A DNA stretch of 11,125 nt from Spirochaetaceae bacterium (GTDB taxonomy: Bacteria; Spirochaetota; Spirochaetia; DSM-27196; SLAA01): contig PXEI01000003.1 of assembly GCA_003564775.1 (NCBI GenBank), positions 1 through 11,125 of the forward strand, written 5' to 3'. Below are positions 1 to 6,527 of this stretch, one piece after another (the first letter of the stretch is position 1; each line of letters begins with the position of its first letter). Below the pieces are notes generated by a model, which was given only the letters and a program-made list of their open reading frames with translations, was not told the DNA's origin and did not search any database. A program made the translations under genes and the position numbers.

Positions 1-1394
1 ATATAGGAAATGAGAGATGGATCATTCATGGTGGAATAGAAGTGAAACGGAACCAGGATGATTGCCGCGCAGACCGCAAAGATTCCCACCACCAGCGCAT
101 AGAGCCTCGGGCGCTGTGCCACATCGCGTATACCCAGAACCAGGTTCACTCCAGCCCGCCTCCCTACGCGCAGGGGGAGCACGCCAGCGCGCCCGACTCT
201 GCCTTCGGCCGCACCGCCACGCAACGCCGCCACGGCGCTCATGCGGCGCACTCGCCGCAGGATTAGAACCGCCGATCCCACCACCATGGCACACACCAAC
301 AAGGCTGCCACCACGGGTACCGACCGCAGCACCAGCGGTATCTCAGCCGACCCCAGAAACGCCGTAATGTTGGCGGTCAGCCTGGGTCTCATTGCCAAAG
401 AGACCAGATACCCACACAGCGAGGCAGCCCCGCCCAGGGCTATGTACTTGATCAGGTAAATCCGCCGGATATCCCGTCGTCCCATGCCAATTGCCTTCAT
501 CACGCCAATTTCGCGGTAGTCTTCCTCTATTGTGGCAATAATAGTGAAGCGCAAACACAGCACCGCAATCAGCATGAGCAACAGACTCAGTACAATGACA
601 ACCGCGGCCACCATGCCGTCGGTCAGGGCGTTGAACACGAGAAAAATGCGATGGTCAACCGACGGGCCAGTATCCGGGAGTCCGGCCTCGGTGTAGGCGG
701 CGGCCAGCTCGCCGGTCCGGCTTGCGTCGACAAGGCGGAACTCAATCAGGTACTCCGTATCGGGAAGGTGGCCGCGCAGTGCCGTGTAGTCTGACTGGTG
801 CACCAGAAAGCGCTTGGAGTGAATAATAGACGGGTTCATCATAGCGTCGCGGACGAACCCCGCAATCTGGAACTCGCGCGCATAGCCGCCGGTATCAACA
901 CGCACCCGGTCGCCCAGCTTGAGATCACGTGCCTCGCGGTAGTAGAGCGGCACCCCAATTTCCCCCGGCCCTGGGTGCATGGGCGTATTGTTGCGGTCAA
1001 GGAGAAAGTCAAACTGCGGGTTCTGAACCACAAAACTTATGTCCATGACGCCGTTGTCCTCGGTCGAGGCCCAGTCGCCCAGAGTCAGGTGTGATCCGTC
1101 CACGGTGATCATCTCCACAATCTGGTACTGGTCAACAAGATGGTTGCCTGCCGCCCACGCCTCCACACTGTTCTGGTCGAGGTCGCCAGCGTGCATCTGC
1201 ACCAGATGTGGAGTCATGGACTGCTCGAACAGCGCGTCCAGTGAGGCCTTGAGTTGAACAATGAGTCCCGCGCCGCTTGCCAGCAGAAATGCCGAGATCG
1301 TCACCAGCGCAAAAATCACTACCATGATAACCCGGTTGCGTACCGCATCCCGTCTCAGGATCCGAAAGAGTATAGCCGTCATGTTACCGATCAT
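1..1394 (-). CDS. FtsX/MacB-like ABC transporter permease, partial (C-terminal part beyond the left edge)
   Basis: The frame stays open from an ATG at 1394 to the left edge, giving at least 464 residues. Helix 1 is at about residues 22-46. A large extracytoplasmic domain follows to about residue 250, then helix 2 from about 254 and the FtsX-family cytoplasmic hallmark EIGVMKAIGMGRRDIRRIYL near residue 295, then two further helices. Another hydrophobic segment near residue 430-448 suggests the second half of the long, duplicated FtsX type. Such permeases work with a LolD/MacB-type ATPase to drive envelope processes such as lipoprotein release or export; no ATPase lies in the window and it may sit further left. 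The start is supported by GGGAGG about 8 nt upstream. It overlaps the upstream gene's stop by 11 bp, so the two are probably translationally coupled. The family call is firm; the substrate is unknown. Confidence 0.88.
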   Translation of the reverse strand, partial: MIGNMTAILFRILRRDAVRNRVIMVVIFALVTISAFLLASGAGLIVQLKASLDALFEQSMTPHLVQMHAGDLDQNSVEAWAAGNHLVDQYQIVEMITVDGSHLTLGDWASTEDNGVMDISFVVQNPQFDFLLDRNNTPMHPGPGEIGVPLYYREARDLKLGDRVRVDTGGYAREFQIAGFVRDAMMNPSIIHSKRFLVHQSDYTALRGHLPDTEYLIEFRLVDASRTGELAAAYTEAGLPDTGPSVDHRIFLVFNALTDGMVAAVVIVLSLLLMLIAVLCLRFTIIATIEEDYREIGVMKAIGMGRRDIRRIYLIKYIALGGAASLCGYLVSLAMRPRLTANITAFLGSAEIPLVLRSVPVVAALLVCAMVVGSAVLILRRVRRMSAVAALRGGAAEGRVGRAGVLPLRVGRRAGVNLVLGIRDVAQRPRLYALVVGIFAVCAAIILVPFHFYSTMNDPSLISY

Positions 1395-2376
1395 TGCCCG
1401 TTCCTCCCAAGGGATAAAGCGCACTCACCGAGATAAACCAGCCGTCGCCCGCGGACATGGCGTCGCGCTCGCGGTACCGCATCCGTGAATCAAACGCATA
1501 GCCTCCGGTGAGCGTCAGCAGTGTCAGGTCGACGGTGCCAAAAAGCGCGTAGTAGTGCAGCTCAAGTGACTCGTTCTCCGCCTCAAGGTTAAACTCAATA
1601 ATGTCGCTCTTGATCCCAACCGCCACGCCAGCCAGATCTCCTACCGGGTGTTCCGGAGTAAAGAAGCGGTAAACCAGCGCGCCTTCAAAAATGAGGTCGC
1701 GTTCGTCCCGCAGCTTATCAACCCGTAGGTCCATGGTAGCGCGCAGACGGCTCTGCGGTGCCAGCGTGAGCCCTATGTTGGGCCCCGTGATAAAGTCCAG
1801 ATTGGCGTTCAGCAGTCTTGACTCCCATCCGGCGCGAATCAGCGGTACCGGAAGAATCGGCCACGGATCTCCACCCGGCCCGTCAATCCCAAAGTCGCTC
1901 ACCGCAAACCCACCACCAAGCACCAGCGAGAAGTGCGGCTGTTGCAGTACCTCGTAGCCGTAGACCGCAGCCGCCTGGAAGGTACGCAGCCCCCCAACCA
2001 CCGGCCGGTCAGACTCACTCTTGAAGACACCCAGGTAGCGGTGGCGAGCGATTGCGCCGTCGGCTATCATCTCAATTGAGTGGTAGGTGTCGGGGTAGTC
2101 GGACTCCAGATCCTGGGTAAACAGATGTTGGCTGTACAAGCCAACCAGTAAGAGATTCTCACCCACTACCACCACCCCGACGCCAGGCGAGTGAAGCGTC
2201 TGCGACTCAAGCGAGAGCAGCTGATATTGAGCAAGGGGAATGACCTGAAGCCCCGAGTCGGCCGCTACCGCGGGGTCGGCCGCCACTGCGGGGTCAGCCG
2301 CTACCGCGGGCCCGGCCCCGAGCATGAGACACGCTGCGATCAGCGCAACCGGGAAAAATACTTTCGTTCGAACCAT
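1384..2376 (-). CDS. Exported beta-rich protein, probable outer-membrane protein, co-operonic with FtsX permease
   Basis: I do not recognise a named family. The ATG at 2376 is preferred because GGAGG lies 5 nt upstream, giving 330 residues; a GTG at 2388 would overlap that site. The N-terminus is a signal sequence: R3 and K5, then a hydrophobic stretch ending AVAA near residue 27. An IAAC at 13-16 resembles a lipobox, so a lipoprotein is a possible alternative. Three PAVAAD units follow directly. The remainder has many short alternating polar/hydrophobic segments with Gly and aromatic residues, as in beta-barrels, but lacks the usual terminal aromatic residue. The stop overlaps the start of the FtsX permease, implying a joint role in envelope transport or lipoprotein sorting. 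The function is inferred from context only. Confidence 0.75.
   Translation of the reverse strand: MVRTKVFFPVALIAACLMLGAGPAVAADPAVAADPAVAADSGLQVIPLAQYQLLSLESQTLHSPGVGVVVVGENLLLVGLYSQHLFTQDLESDYPDTYHSIEMIADGAIARHRYLGVFKSESDRPVVGGLRTFQAAAVYGYEVLQQPHFSLVLGGGFAVSDFGIDGPGGDPWPILPVPLIRAGWESRLLNANLDFITGPNIGLTLAPQSRLRATMDLRVDKLRDERDLIFEGALVYRFFTPEHPVGDLAGVAVGIKSDIIEFNLEAENESLELHYYALFGTVDLTLLTLTGGYAFDSRMRYRERDAMSAGDGWFISVSALYPLGGTGNDR
2257..2310 (-). repeat. 18-bp x3 in-frame repeat encoding AVAADP units
   Basis: Three near-identical 18-bp units (GTC at 2257, 2275 and 2293 marks the period) encode PAVAAD three times at the signal-peptide/mature-protein junction of the exported protein. Each unit repeats the likely AVAA signal-peptidase site. 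The period is a multiple of three, so changes in copy number would keep the frame. Confidence 0.85.
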
Positions 2377-2446
2377 GGGTTCCTCCACAAAACCTGTCGT
2401 GATGGTCTCAGGGTAGAGCCAAAGCGGTGGAACTCATATCGAACAA

Positions 2447-2463
2447 AGGTCCTGTTTTGACCT
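2447..2463. promoter_or_regulatory. Inverted repeat AGGTC-N7-GACCT upstream of the exported-protein gene
   Basis: A perfect 5-bp inverted repeat with a 7-nt spacer lies about 70-87 bp upstream of the exported-protein ATG, in the gap after the LuxR regulator. It could be an operator arm or a small hairpin. I could not place a convincing -35/-10 pair beside it. Confidence 0.35.
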
Positions 2464-2478
2464 GAACGGCCTACGATC

Positions 2479-2518
2479 TTTGTCGTAGTGGGACGGAATT
2501 TGTCGTAGTGGGACGGAA
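2479..2518. repeat. Perfect 20-bp tandem direct repeat (x2), possible regulator sites
   Basis: The 20-mer TTTGTCGTAGTGGGACGGAA occurs twice head to tail with no mismatch. Each copy contains short dyad arms GTC and GAC. The period is close to two helical turns, so two dimers would bind the same DNA face. The position, about 100-140 bp upstream of the exported-protein ATG and just after the LuxR gene, fits an activator site. That role is inference. Confidence 0.6.
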
Positions 2519-2524
2519 ACCGCG

Positions 2525-2572
2525 GCAGAAGCGCGCCGAAGTTCAGCCGCAGAAGCGCGCCGGAGTTCAGCC
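2525..2572. repeat. 24-bp tandem direct repeat (x2) spanning the LuxR gene stop codon
   Basis: Two adjacent 24-bp units (2525-2548 and 2549-2572) start GCAGAAGCGCGCCG and differ at one base. The second contains the stop codon (2567-2569) and the last codon bases of the LuxR-type regulator. On the minus strand each unit starts GGCTGA, so the stop itself is duplicated. Only 6 bp separate this pair from the unrelated 20-bp pair at 2479-2518. Confidence 0.7.
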
Positions 2573-3526
2573 TCGGAGCTTGTTCAGCAGCTCAACGCGG
2601 CTGCGCGCGCCAACCTTCTGGTACAGGTTATAGATATGTGTGCGTACCGTGGCTGGCGCTATTCCAAGCTCGGCGGCAATCTGTTTGTTGGCCATTCCGC
2701 GGGCAATGAGCACCGCGATCTCGGCCTCACGCTCAGACAGGTTAAGCATTCGCCTCTGTTCGGCCGGTACCGCGTCCAAGATCGAGGTACCAGACTCGCC
2801 CGGTTTGAACAGCCGCACTGCCGCGCTCATGGAAACAAGGTTCAGTGACAGGTAGAGCAGCTGGTCCAGCGGGAGGGTCGGGAGCCAGGGCAACCCGGCG
2901 CTCTCTACGGCAAACTCAATGAGCCCGGAGGGCGCAAAAACCAGCGCCCACAGTCCGTACGCGCGGATCAAGGGTCGAACTGCATCGGGTTCGTCGGGGT
3001 TAATGGGGCCGCGCGCCGTGAGCCCAAACTTGACCAGGGCAAGACCAACCACCACGTGCCCTGCAAGCGCCCACGCCTCTGCAAGCCCAAAGCGCTCATT
3101 CGCAACCTGCGCCGTACCGCCTGCTGCATCGTGCCCAAACACCAGAATCAATGCGGCGTTGGTGAGCGTCCAGAGAATGACAAGCGACGCAAGAATCTCC
3201 ATGGCCGTTGGCCGGAACCGCCGCCGTTTCCGAGGAGGTGCCATTCGGTGAACCAGCACGCCGCCGGTCACCCACACCGCCGAGTTCAGAAGCGCCAGCA
3301 CAACGCGAAGAACCGCGACGGTAGTTCCCGAAATTCCCCCTGGGAGAGCAGCAATATAGAAATAAATAACAATGAGCCCCATGCCCACCAGGAAGAGCGA
3401 CTGAAAGACCAGAAGGGGCCCCATTACCCTACTCCGCAAACGCACCTTTAGGAGCGTCAGCGCAGTGACTCCCATGAAGCCAGTCGCGAAGAAGAGGATG
3501 TAAAAGACAATCAAAACATGCTGCAA
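2567..3526 (-). CDS. Membrane-embedded LuxR-family transcriptional regulator (about 7 TM + HTH)
   Basis: The 319-residue product has two parts. Residues 1-240 carry about seven hydrophobic helices (near 4-26, 35-59, 69-93, 110-131, 149-170, 187-207 and 218-240), with a basic loop PPRKRRRFRP at 97-106. Residues 261-319 form a typical LuxR/GerE DNA-binding domain: LSEREAEIAVLIARGMANKQ, then a recognition helix in ATVRTHIYNLYQKVG. There is no receiver or kinase domain, so the membrane part presumably senses the signal and the DNA-binding domain stays tethered at the inner face. The start is a TTG with GGAG 6 nt upstream; no better ATG is nearby, so the start is tentative. It is followed on the same strand by the exported-protein/FtsX operon, its likely target. 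Confidence 0.88.
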   Translation of the reverse strand: MQHVLIVFYILFFATGFMGVTALTLLKVRLRSRVMGPLLVFQSLFLVGMGLIVIYFYIAALPGGISGTTVAVLRVVLALLNSAVWVTGGVLVHRMAPPRKRRRFRPTAMEILASLVILWTLTNAALILVFGHDAAGGTAQVANERFGLAEAWALAGHVVVGLALVKFGLTARGPINPDEPDAVRPLIRAYGLWALVFAPSGLIEFAVESAGLPWLPTLPLDQLLYLSLNLVSMSAAVRLFKPGESGTSILDAVPAEQRRMLNLSEREAEIAVLIARGMANKQIAAELGIAPATVRTHIYNLYQKVGARSRVELLNKLRG

Positions 3527-3555
3527 CGGCGTCTCCGGGTCTGAAGAGATTCCCT

Positions 3556-4356
3556 CTATGAAGGAGCCTGGGCACCCCCAAAGTACCCATAGTGATACAA
3601 CAAAAACAGAACTCCCGTTACTGCATACACAATGCTAAGCCATCCAAAGTACGCGTAAGTGATGTTCGTCAAATGATAGAAAATGACGTTGTAGCAAAAA
3701 TGTATCCAAATGGCATAGACCAAATTATTACTTCGCTTCATGACGACATTCATGATTATTACCAGCGAAGTGAGTACCACCACATTCGAGACGACATACA
3801 GCACAAGAGGCCAGCCCATAGATCCACCCAGAAAAGCAACATCTACAAACCACAGAATAGCATGCCAAAAGGCCCAGATGACGCCAGCTACTATGGAAGC
3901 CTTAATAAAGCTGTACTTTTTGTCCAGTTCAACGCGCAGATAGCCTCTCCAGCCGAGTTCTTCTCCCAAGGGACCAGCAAACAGGGCCAAGAGCAAAGTT
4001 GCGGGCAATGAATACCCTTTCAAACTGAAAAATGAAGTGAAGGACTGGCCTCCCGATAGTGACAGTATCAGAAGCGGAACTGTTGAGCTCAGGACAACCG
4101 CAACGCCACTGACAAGCATAAGGTCGAGCCTGATCCTTTGACTGAACACACTTTTGACAAAGTCCTTGAGGCGTGTTTCGGGTCGTAGTTTCTTGAACAA
4201 GATGAGTAACGCAAAGGTGGGGGCCCAGGCGCACAACGCTTCAACGGCCCGTTGCACTACAGGCGGTGCATTGAAGATCATGGCGGCCGAACCACCCAGC
4301 GCCATAACCATGAACCAGAATAGTACATATGAGAGAATGACAAACTTCCACATCAT
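3556..4356 (-). CDS. CPBP-family intramembrane metalloprotease (CAAX protease/bacteriocin-processing type)
   Basis: The 266-residue polytopic membrane protein carries the three CPBP (Abi) motifs: GEELGWRGYL with E132, E133 and R137; WAFWH with H165 (Trp replacing the usual Phe four residues before); and HFCYN with H219 and N223. These residues form the metal-binding catalytic site of Rce1-like proteases buried in the membrane. Bacterial members take part in peptide processing, bacteriocin self-immunity or unknown membrane proteolysis; the substrate here is unknown. The ATG at 4356 has GAGG 5-6 nt upstream; a second ATG follows at once. The gene looks lower in G+C than the LuxR block downstream, and it lies directly behind a broken antitoxin gene, so it may have been acquired. 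No bacteriocin-like peptide gene is visible beside it. Confidence 0.9.
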   Translation of the reverse strand: MMWKFVILSYVLFWFMVMALGGSAAMIFNAPPVVQRAVEALCAWAPTFALLILFKKLRPETRLKDFVKSVFSQRIRLDLMLVSGVAVVLSSTVPLLILSLSGGQSFTSFFSLKGYSLPATLLLALFAGPLGEELGWRGYLRVELDKKYSFIKASIVAGVIWAFWHAILWFVDVAFLGGSMGWPLVLYVVSNVVVLTSLVIIMNVVMKRSNNLVYAIWIHFCYNVIFYHLTNITYAYFGWLSIVYAVTGVLFLLYHYGYFGGAQAPS

Positions 4357-4404
4357 GTTTTCCTCGTTCGCAGGTTGGCCTGCCGGGCTGCGCTCAACTG
4401 CCGC

Positions 4405-4533
4405 TCATCCGAGGAGACAGAGAGTCCGGCATTCCACTGAAGCGCGTACGATAACAAGCACCTCACCATGCTCCACATCGGAAAACAGCTCAGAGGCGTT
4501 CTTACGGAACTCAGTGAACGTAACGGTCTTCAT
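4405..4533 (-). pseudogene. Phd/YefM-type antitoxin remnant (42 aa, truncated)
   Basis: Translation from the ATG at 4533 gives MKTVTFTEFRKNASELFSDV followed by EHGEVLVIVR, a clear match in style to the N-terminal DNA-binding part of Phd/YefM antitoxins, which usually run about 75-95 residues. After VIVR the reading turns into ASVECRTLCLLG and stops, losing the expected R/H-G-x-P-x-A continuation and the whole toxin-binding C-terminus. Neither of the other two frames restores a family-like sequence, so a deletion is more likely than a simple frameshift. A GAGGG Shine-Dalgarno site sits 8 nt upstream, and the promoter and operator are intact. No RelE/YoeB/Doc-type toxin follows; the next gene is the CPBP protease. 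A short DNA-binding peptide might still be made. Confidence 0.75.
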
Positions 4534-4546
4534 CTGCACATCCCTC

Positions 4547-4562
4547 TGTACTGAAGTGTACA
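4547..4562. promoter_or_regulatory. YefM-like operator palindrome TGTACTGAAGTGTACA
   Basis: The 16-bp site has perfect dyad arms TGTAC-N6-GTACA and contains the hexamer TGTACA, the core described for YefM-YoeB operators. It overlaps the -10 box (4555-4560) of the antitoxin promoter, the expected position for autorepression. Confidence 0.65.
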
Positions 4563-4583
4563 TCCGAGTTCGCAGCTCTACAA
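4555..4583 (-). promoter_or_regulatory. Sigma-70-like promoter of the antitoxin remnant
   Basis: Read on the minus strand: -35 TTGTAG (4583-4578), a 17-bp spacer, and -10 TACACT (4560-4555). A start near 4548 would leave a leader of about 15 nt before the ATG at 4533. The -10 box lies inside the palindromic operator. This promoter may now serve the downstream CPBP protease. Confidence 0.6.
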
Positions 4584-4637
4584 GCGTTACTGACCACGCA
4601 TACTGTACCTTCTGGTATGTCAGGAGGGAGAGTTTGG

Positions 4638-4751
4638 GCACCCCCCGGCCCGCCTGGCGGCTGCCGGGGCCGGGTGCTCCGCTTGTACTCCTCAAGGCCG
4701 CTGGCCGCGGCCTCTGCGGGGTATCGCTGCGCCCCCTGGTGCGGGGAGTAC
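4638..4751. other. GC-rich, highly structured intergenic element of unknown type
   Basis: The 298 bp between the antitoxin start and the PepV stop hold no convincing gene. Within it, 4638-4677 folds as a hairpin (GCACCC with GGGTGC outside, CCGGCCC with GGGGCCGG inside, apart from small bulges). Bases 4685-4691 (GTACTCC) pair perfectly with 4745-4751 (GGAGTAC), enclosing further GC-rich stems around GGCCGC/GCGGCC. No U-tract follows on either strand, so it is not a standard terminator. It could be a dispersed palindromic repeat, a recombination site or a structured RNA. Confidence 0.45.
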
Positions 4752-4831
4752 GGTGTGCTGGGAACGACCCGTTACCGATACCATGAAACCGGGTTTATCA
4801 AATAGTGTAACCGAGCCGTTAAAACACCAGG

Positions 4832-6244
4832 TTAACAACAAGCAAGTTCATAGAGGGCTAATGCATAAATTCTCGCTGCGCACATGAGTTCCTCAATCTC
4901 TATATACTCATTTTTCTGGTGAGCCATGTATTCTTTGCCGGGGAATTTTGCACCAAAGGCGACTCCCTTGGGCAGGGCCCTGGCGTAGGTACCTCCACCG
5001 ACTGTTATTGGTGGGCTGGCAGTATCTCCGGTCTCAGTTCTGTAGGCCCGCATCAGCTTTTGTACCAGCTCATCTTCTTTAGGAACAAATAGCGGAGGAG
5101 AATCATCAATGAGTCTAAATTCAATACCCGTACCTGCAAAGGCTTTTTTAATGCTCTCGATTACCGCACCGCCTTCACTCTTTATCGGATACCGTAGGTT
5201 GACTGTCAGTTTGACGTTCTCATGATCTCCCGCGGCAACTCCTACGTTAAACGTGAGTTTCCCGGAAATATCATCCTCCAGAGCACAGCCAACGGATTCT
5301 CCGTTCACCTCAAACCCAATTTTATCACAATAGTGACGGGCCAATTCGGCTGCAGAAACGTTTAGGCCGGGACACTGGGAGAGATAGTCAAACACAAATG
5401 AGATCGCGTTCTTACCAGTTTCTGGAATACTGGCGTGGACCGAGACCCCTTCCCCTCTGATAATCACCCGCGCAGAGTCTACTCTCTCCATGGAAACGGG
5501 GTACCCAGTCTCTTTTTGATACTTGGCTACATGGCGTTCCAGCTCCTCACCATATCCATCCTGCACCGTCAATTCAGCTTCACAAAGATCAGGCACCATA
5601 TTGGGAGCATTCCCCCCCCGTAAGGCGGTAAACTGTACAGGCGCGGAATCGGCCTCCAAGGTATAATGGAACGAATAATTGAGTAATCCTTTCTCACCGT
5701 ATATAACCGGAAAATCCGCATCCGGACTAAACCCGATATCGGGCTTAGGGAAATTACTGAAATAGTGCTTCAGGTCTACCCAGCCGGACGTCGACTCTTC
5801 ATGGGTTCCAACAATAAGCCTGATCTTTTTCTTTAACGGAGCACCCAGCTCTTTGAGCGCTTTCATGGCATATATGGAAGCTATAGCCGGGCCCTTCATG
5901 TCCGTTGAACCCCGTCCATAAATACGCCCCTCTTGAATCACACCTCCGAAGGCCGGAAATTCCCAGCCGCTACCTTCCGGCACCACATCAACGTGCACTA
6001 AGACACCTACCATATCATCACTGTCGCCGAGGTCGGCATGACCGGCATATCCGTCATCGTTGCAGGTGGTGAAACCAAGTGACTCAGCCAAATCTAAGGT
6101 GTAGGTAAGTGCGTGGTTGATGCCTTCGCCGAATGGCATACCCGGTTTTGCTTCTGCTTCAACGCTTTCACATTTTATCAATTCCACAGTCTGCTGAATT
6201 ATGTCATCTCTGTAGCTGTCTACAATTTTTCTTATGTCATCCAT
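4832..6244 (-). CDS. M20 zinc dipeptidase, PepV-like
   Basis: The 470-residue product has the length of the PepV-type dipeptidases, cytoplasmic zinc enzymes that split dipeptides, including those with beta-Ala or D-residues. Visible active-site pieces: HVDVVPEG with H84 and D86; GRGSTDMKGP with bridging D115; GTHEES with catalytic E149 and metal ligand E150; SPDADFPVIYGEKG with D175; the lid-domain segment VHASIPETGKNA with H270; NLRYP with R351; GGGTYARALPKG at 417-427; and AHQKNEY with H442. All the ligands of a working dinuclear site are therefore present. The ATG at 6244 has AGGAG 11 nt upstream, a rather long spacing. It follows the SDR gene on the same strand after 272 bp, so it may have its own promoter, though I see no clear one. 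A role in hydrolysing peptides imported by the nearby Opp system is inferred. Confidence 0.92.
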   Translation of the reverse strand: MDDIRKIVDSYRDDIIQQTVELIKCESVEAEAKPGMPFGEGINHALTYTLDLAESLGFTTCNDDGYAGHADLGDSDDMVGVLVHVDVVPEGSGWEFPAFGGVIQEGRIYGRGSTDMKGPAIASIYAMKALKELGAPLKKKIRLIVGTHEESTSGWVDLKHYFSNFPKPDIGFSPDADFPVIYGEKGLLNYSFHYTLEADSAPVQFTALRGGNAPNMVPDLCEAELTVQDGYGEELERHVAKYQKETGYPVSMERVDSARVIIRGEGVSVHASIPETGKNAISFVFDYLSQCPGLNVSAAELARHYCDKIGFEVNGESVGCALEDDISGKLTFNVGVAAGDHENVKLTVNLRYPIKSEGGAVIESIKKAFAGTGIEFRLIDDSPPLFVPKEDELVQKLMRAYRTETGDTASPPITVGGGTYARALPKGVAFGAKFPGKEYMAHQKNEYIEIEELMCAARIYALALYELACC

Positions 6245-6309
6245 TATAGAAACGTCTCCTTCCGTAAAACCTATTTGTTTTGAATCTGCTTTTCTGTAGG
6301 CTGTCCGAG

Positions 6310-6352
6310 TTCAAAAATAAGAAAACCCATCTTGGGGCACAAGCCCGGAACG
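6310..6352 (-). terminator. Possible weak terminator upstream of the PepV gene
   Basis: On the minus strand a small hairpin GGGC-TTGT-GCCC (about 6351-6340) and a CCC/GGG mini-stem are followed by TTTTCTTATTTTT. The stem is short and the gap to the T-tract is long, so this is only a suggestion that the SDR transcript ends before the PepV gene. Confidence 0.25.
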
Positions 6353-6410
6353 ACTATCGAGGCGAAACACGTTTGGGAAGAGGGGCTGGGCGCTACAATC
6401 AGTGTGCTGA

Positions 6411-6423
6411 AGCGTTCAACGCT
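6411..6423. promoter_or_regulatory. Perfect odd palindrome AGCGTTCAACGCT
   Basis: A 6+1+6 perfect palindrome lies in the 272-bp gap between the SDR and PepV genes, about 170 bp upstream of the PepV start. Flanking ATCAG (6399-6403) and CTGAT (6422-6426) add weaker symmetry. A regulator site or small hairpin is possible; nothing else in this part of the gap looks functional. Confidence 0.3.
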
Positions 6424-6471
6424 GATACCAATCCGCACCGAGAGTCCGTGTTATGGAAACTGCGCCTTCCG

Positions 6472-6492
6472 GCCGCGTGTTTCGCACGCGGC
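6472..6492. terminator. GC hairpin after the SDR gene
   Basis: GCCGCGTG and CACGCGGC form a perfect 8-bp stem with loop TTTCG, about 25-45 nt past the SDR stop. No T-run follows on either strand, so it may be a transcript-end stabiliser or a pause site rather than an intrinsic terminator. Confidence 0.35.
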
Positions 6493-6502
6493 ATCCGCTA
6501 AA

Positions 6503-6527
6503 CTAGCTGGCCAGGGCTAGCTGGCCA
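6503..6527. repeat. 11-bp direct repeat and hairpin over the SDR stop codon
   Basis: CTAGCTGGCCA occurs at 6503-6513 and 6517-6527 (14-bp period); the second copy holds the SDR stop (6517-6519). The same bases form a hairpin, GGCCAG-N6-CTGGCC (6509-6526). This resembles the stop-codon duplication seen at the LuxR gene. Confidence 0.5.

Noticed and set aside
2479..2572. CRISPR-like array
   Set aside because: Only two copies of each of two different repeats, directly adjacent with no spacers, and no cas genes.
3056..3451. Plus-strand open frame of 131 codons inside the LuxR gene
   Set aside because: Antisense shadow of a clearly coding gene; the product is low-complexity and rich in Pro, His and Arg with no recognisable domain.
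4367..4440. Possible integron attC site near the antitoxin/CPBP junction
   Set aside because: GCTCAAC fits one core half-site but no matching GTTRRRY partner lies at the right distance and order.
4405..4695. Longer 96-codon form of the antitoxin remnant
   Set aside because: The extra N-terminal residues are translated promoter and GC-rich element sequence; the family homology and the ribosome site begin at 4533.
4154..4786. Plus-strand open frame of 210 codons across the CPBP start and the structured region
   Set aside because: It runs antisense to the CPBP gene and the antitoxin remnant, has no family motif, and its composition follows the complement of real genes.
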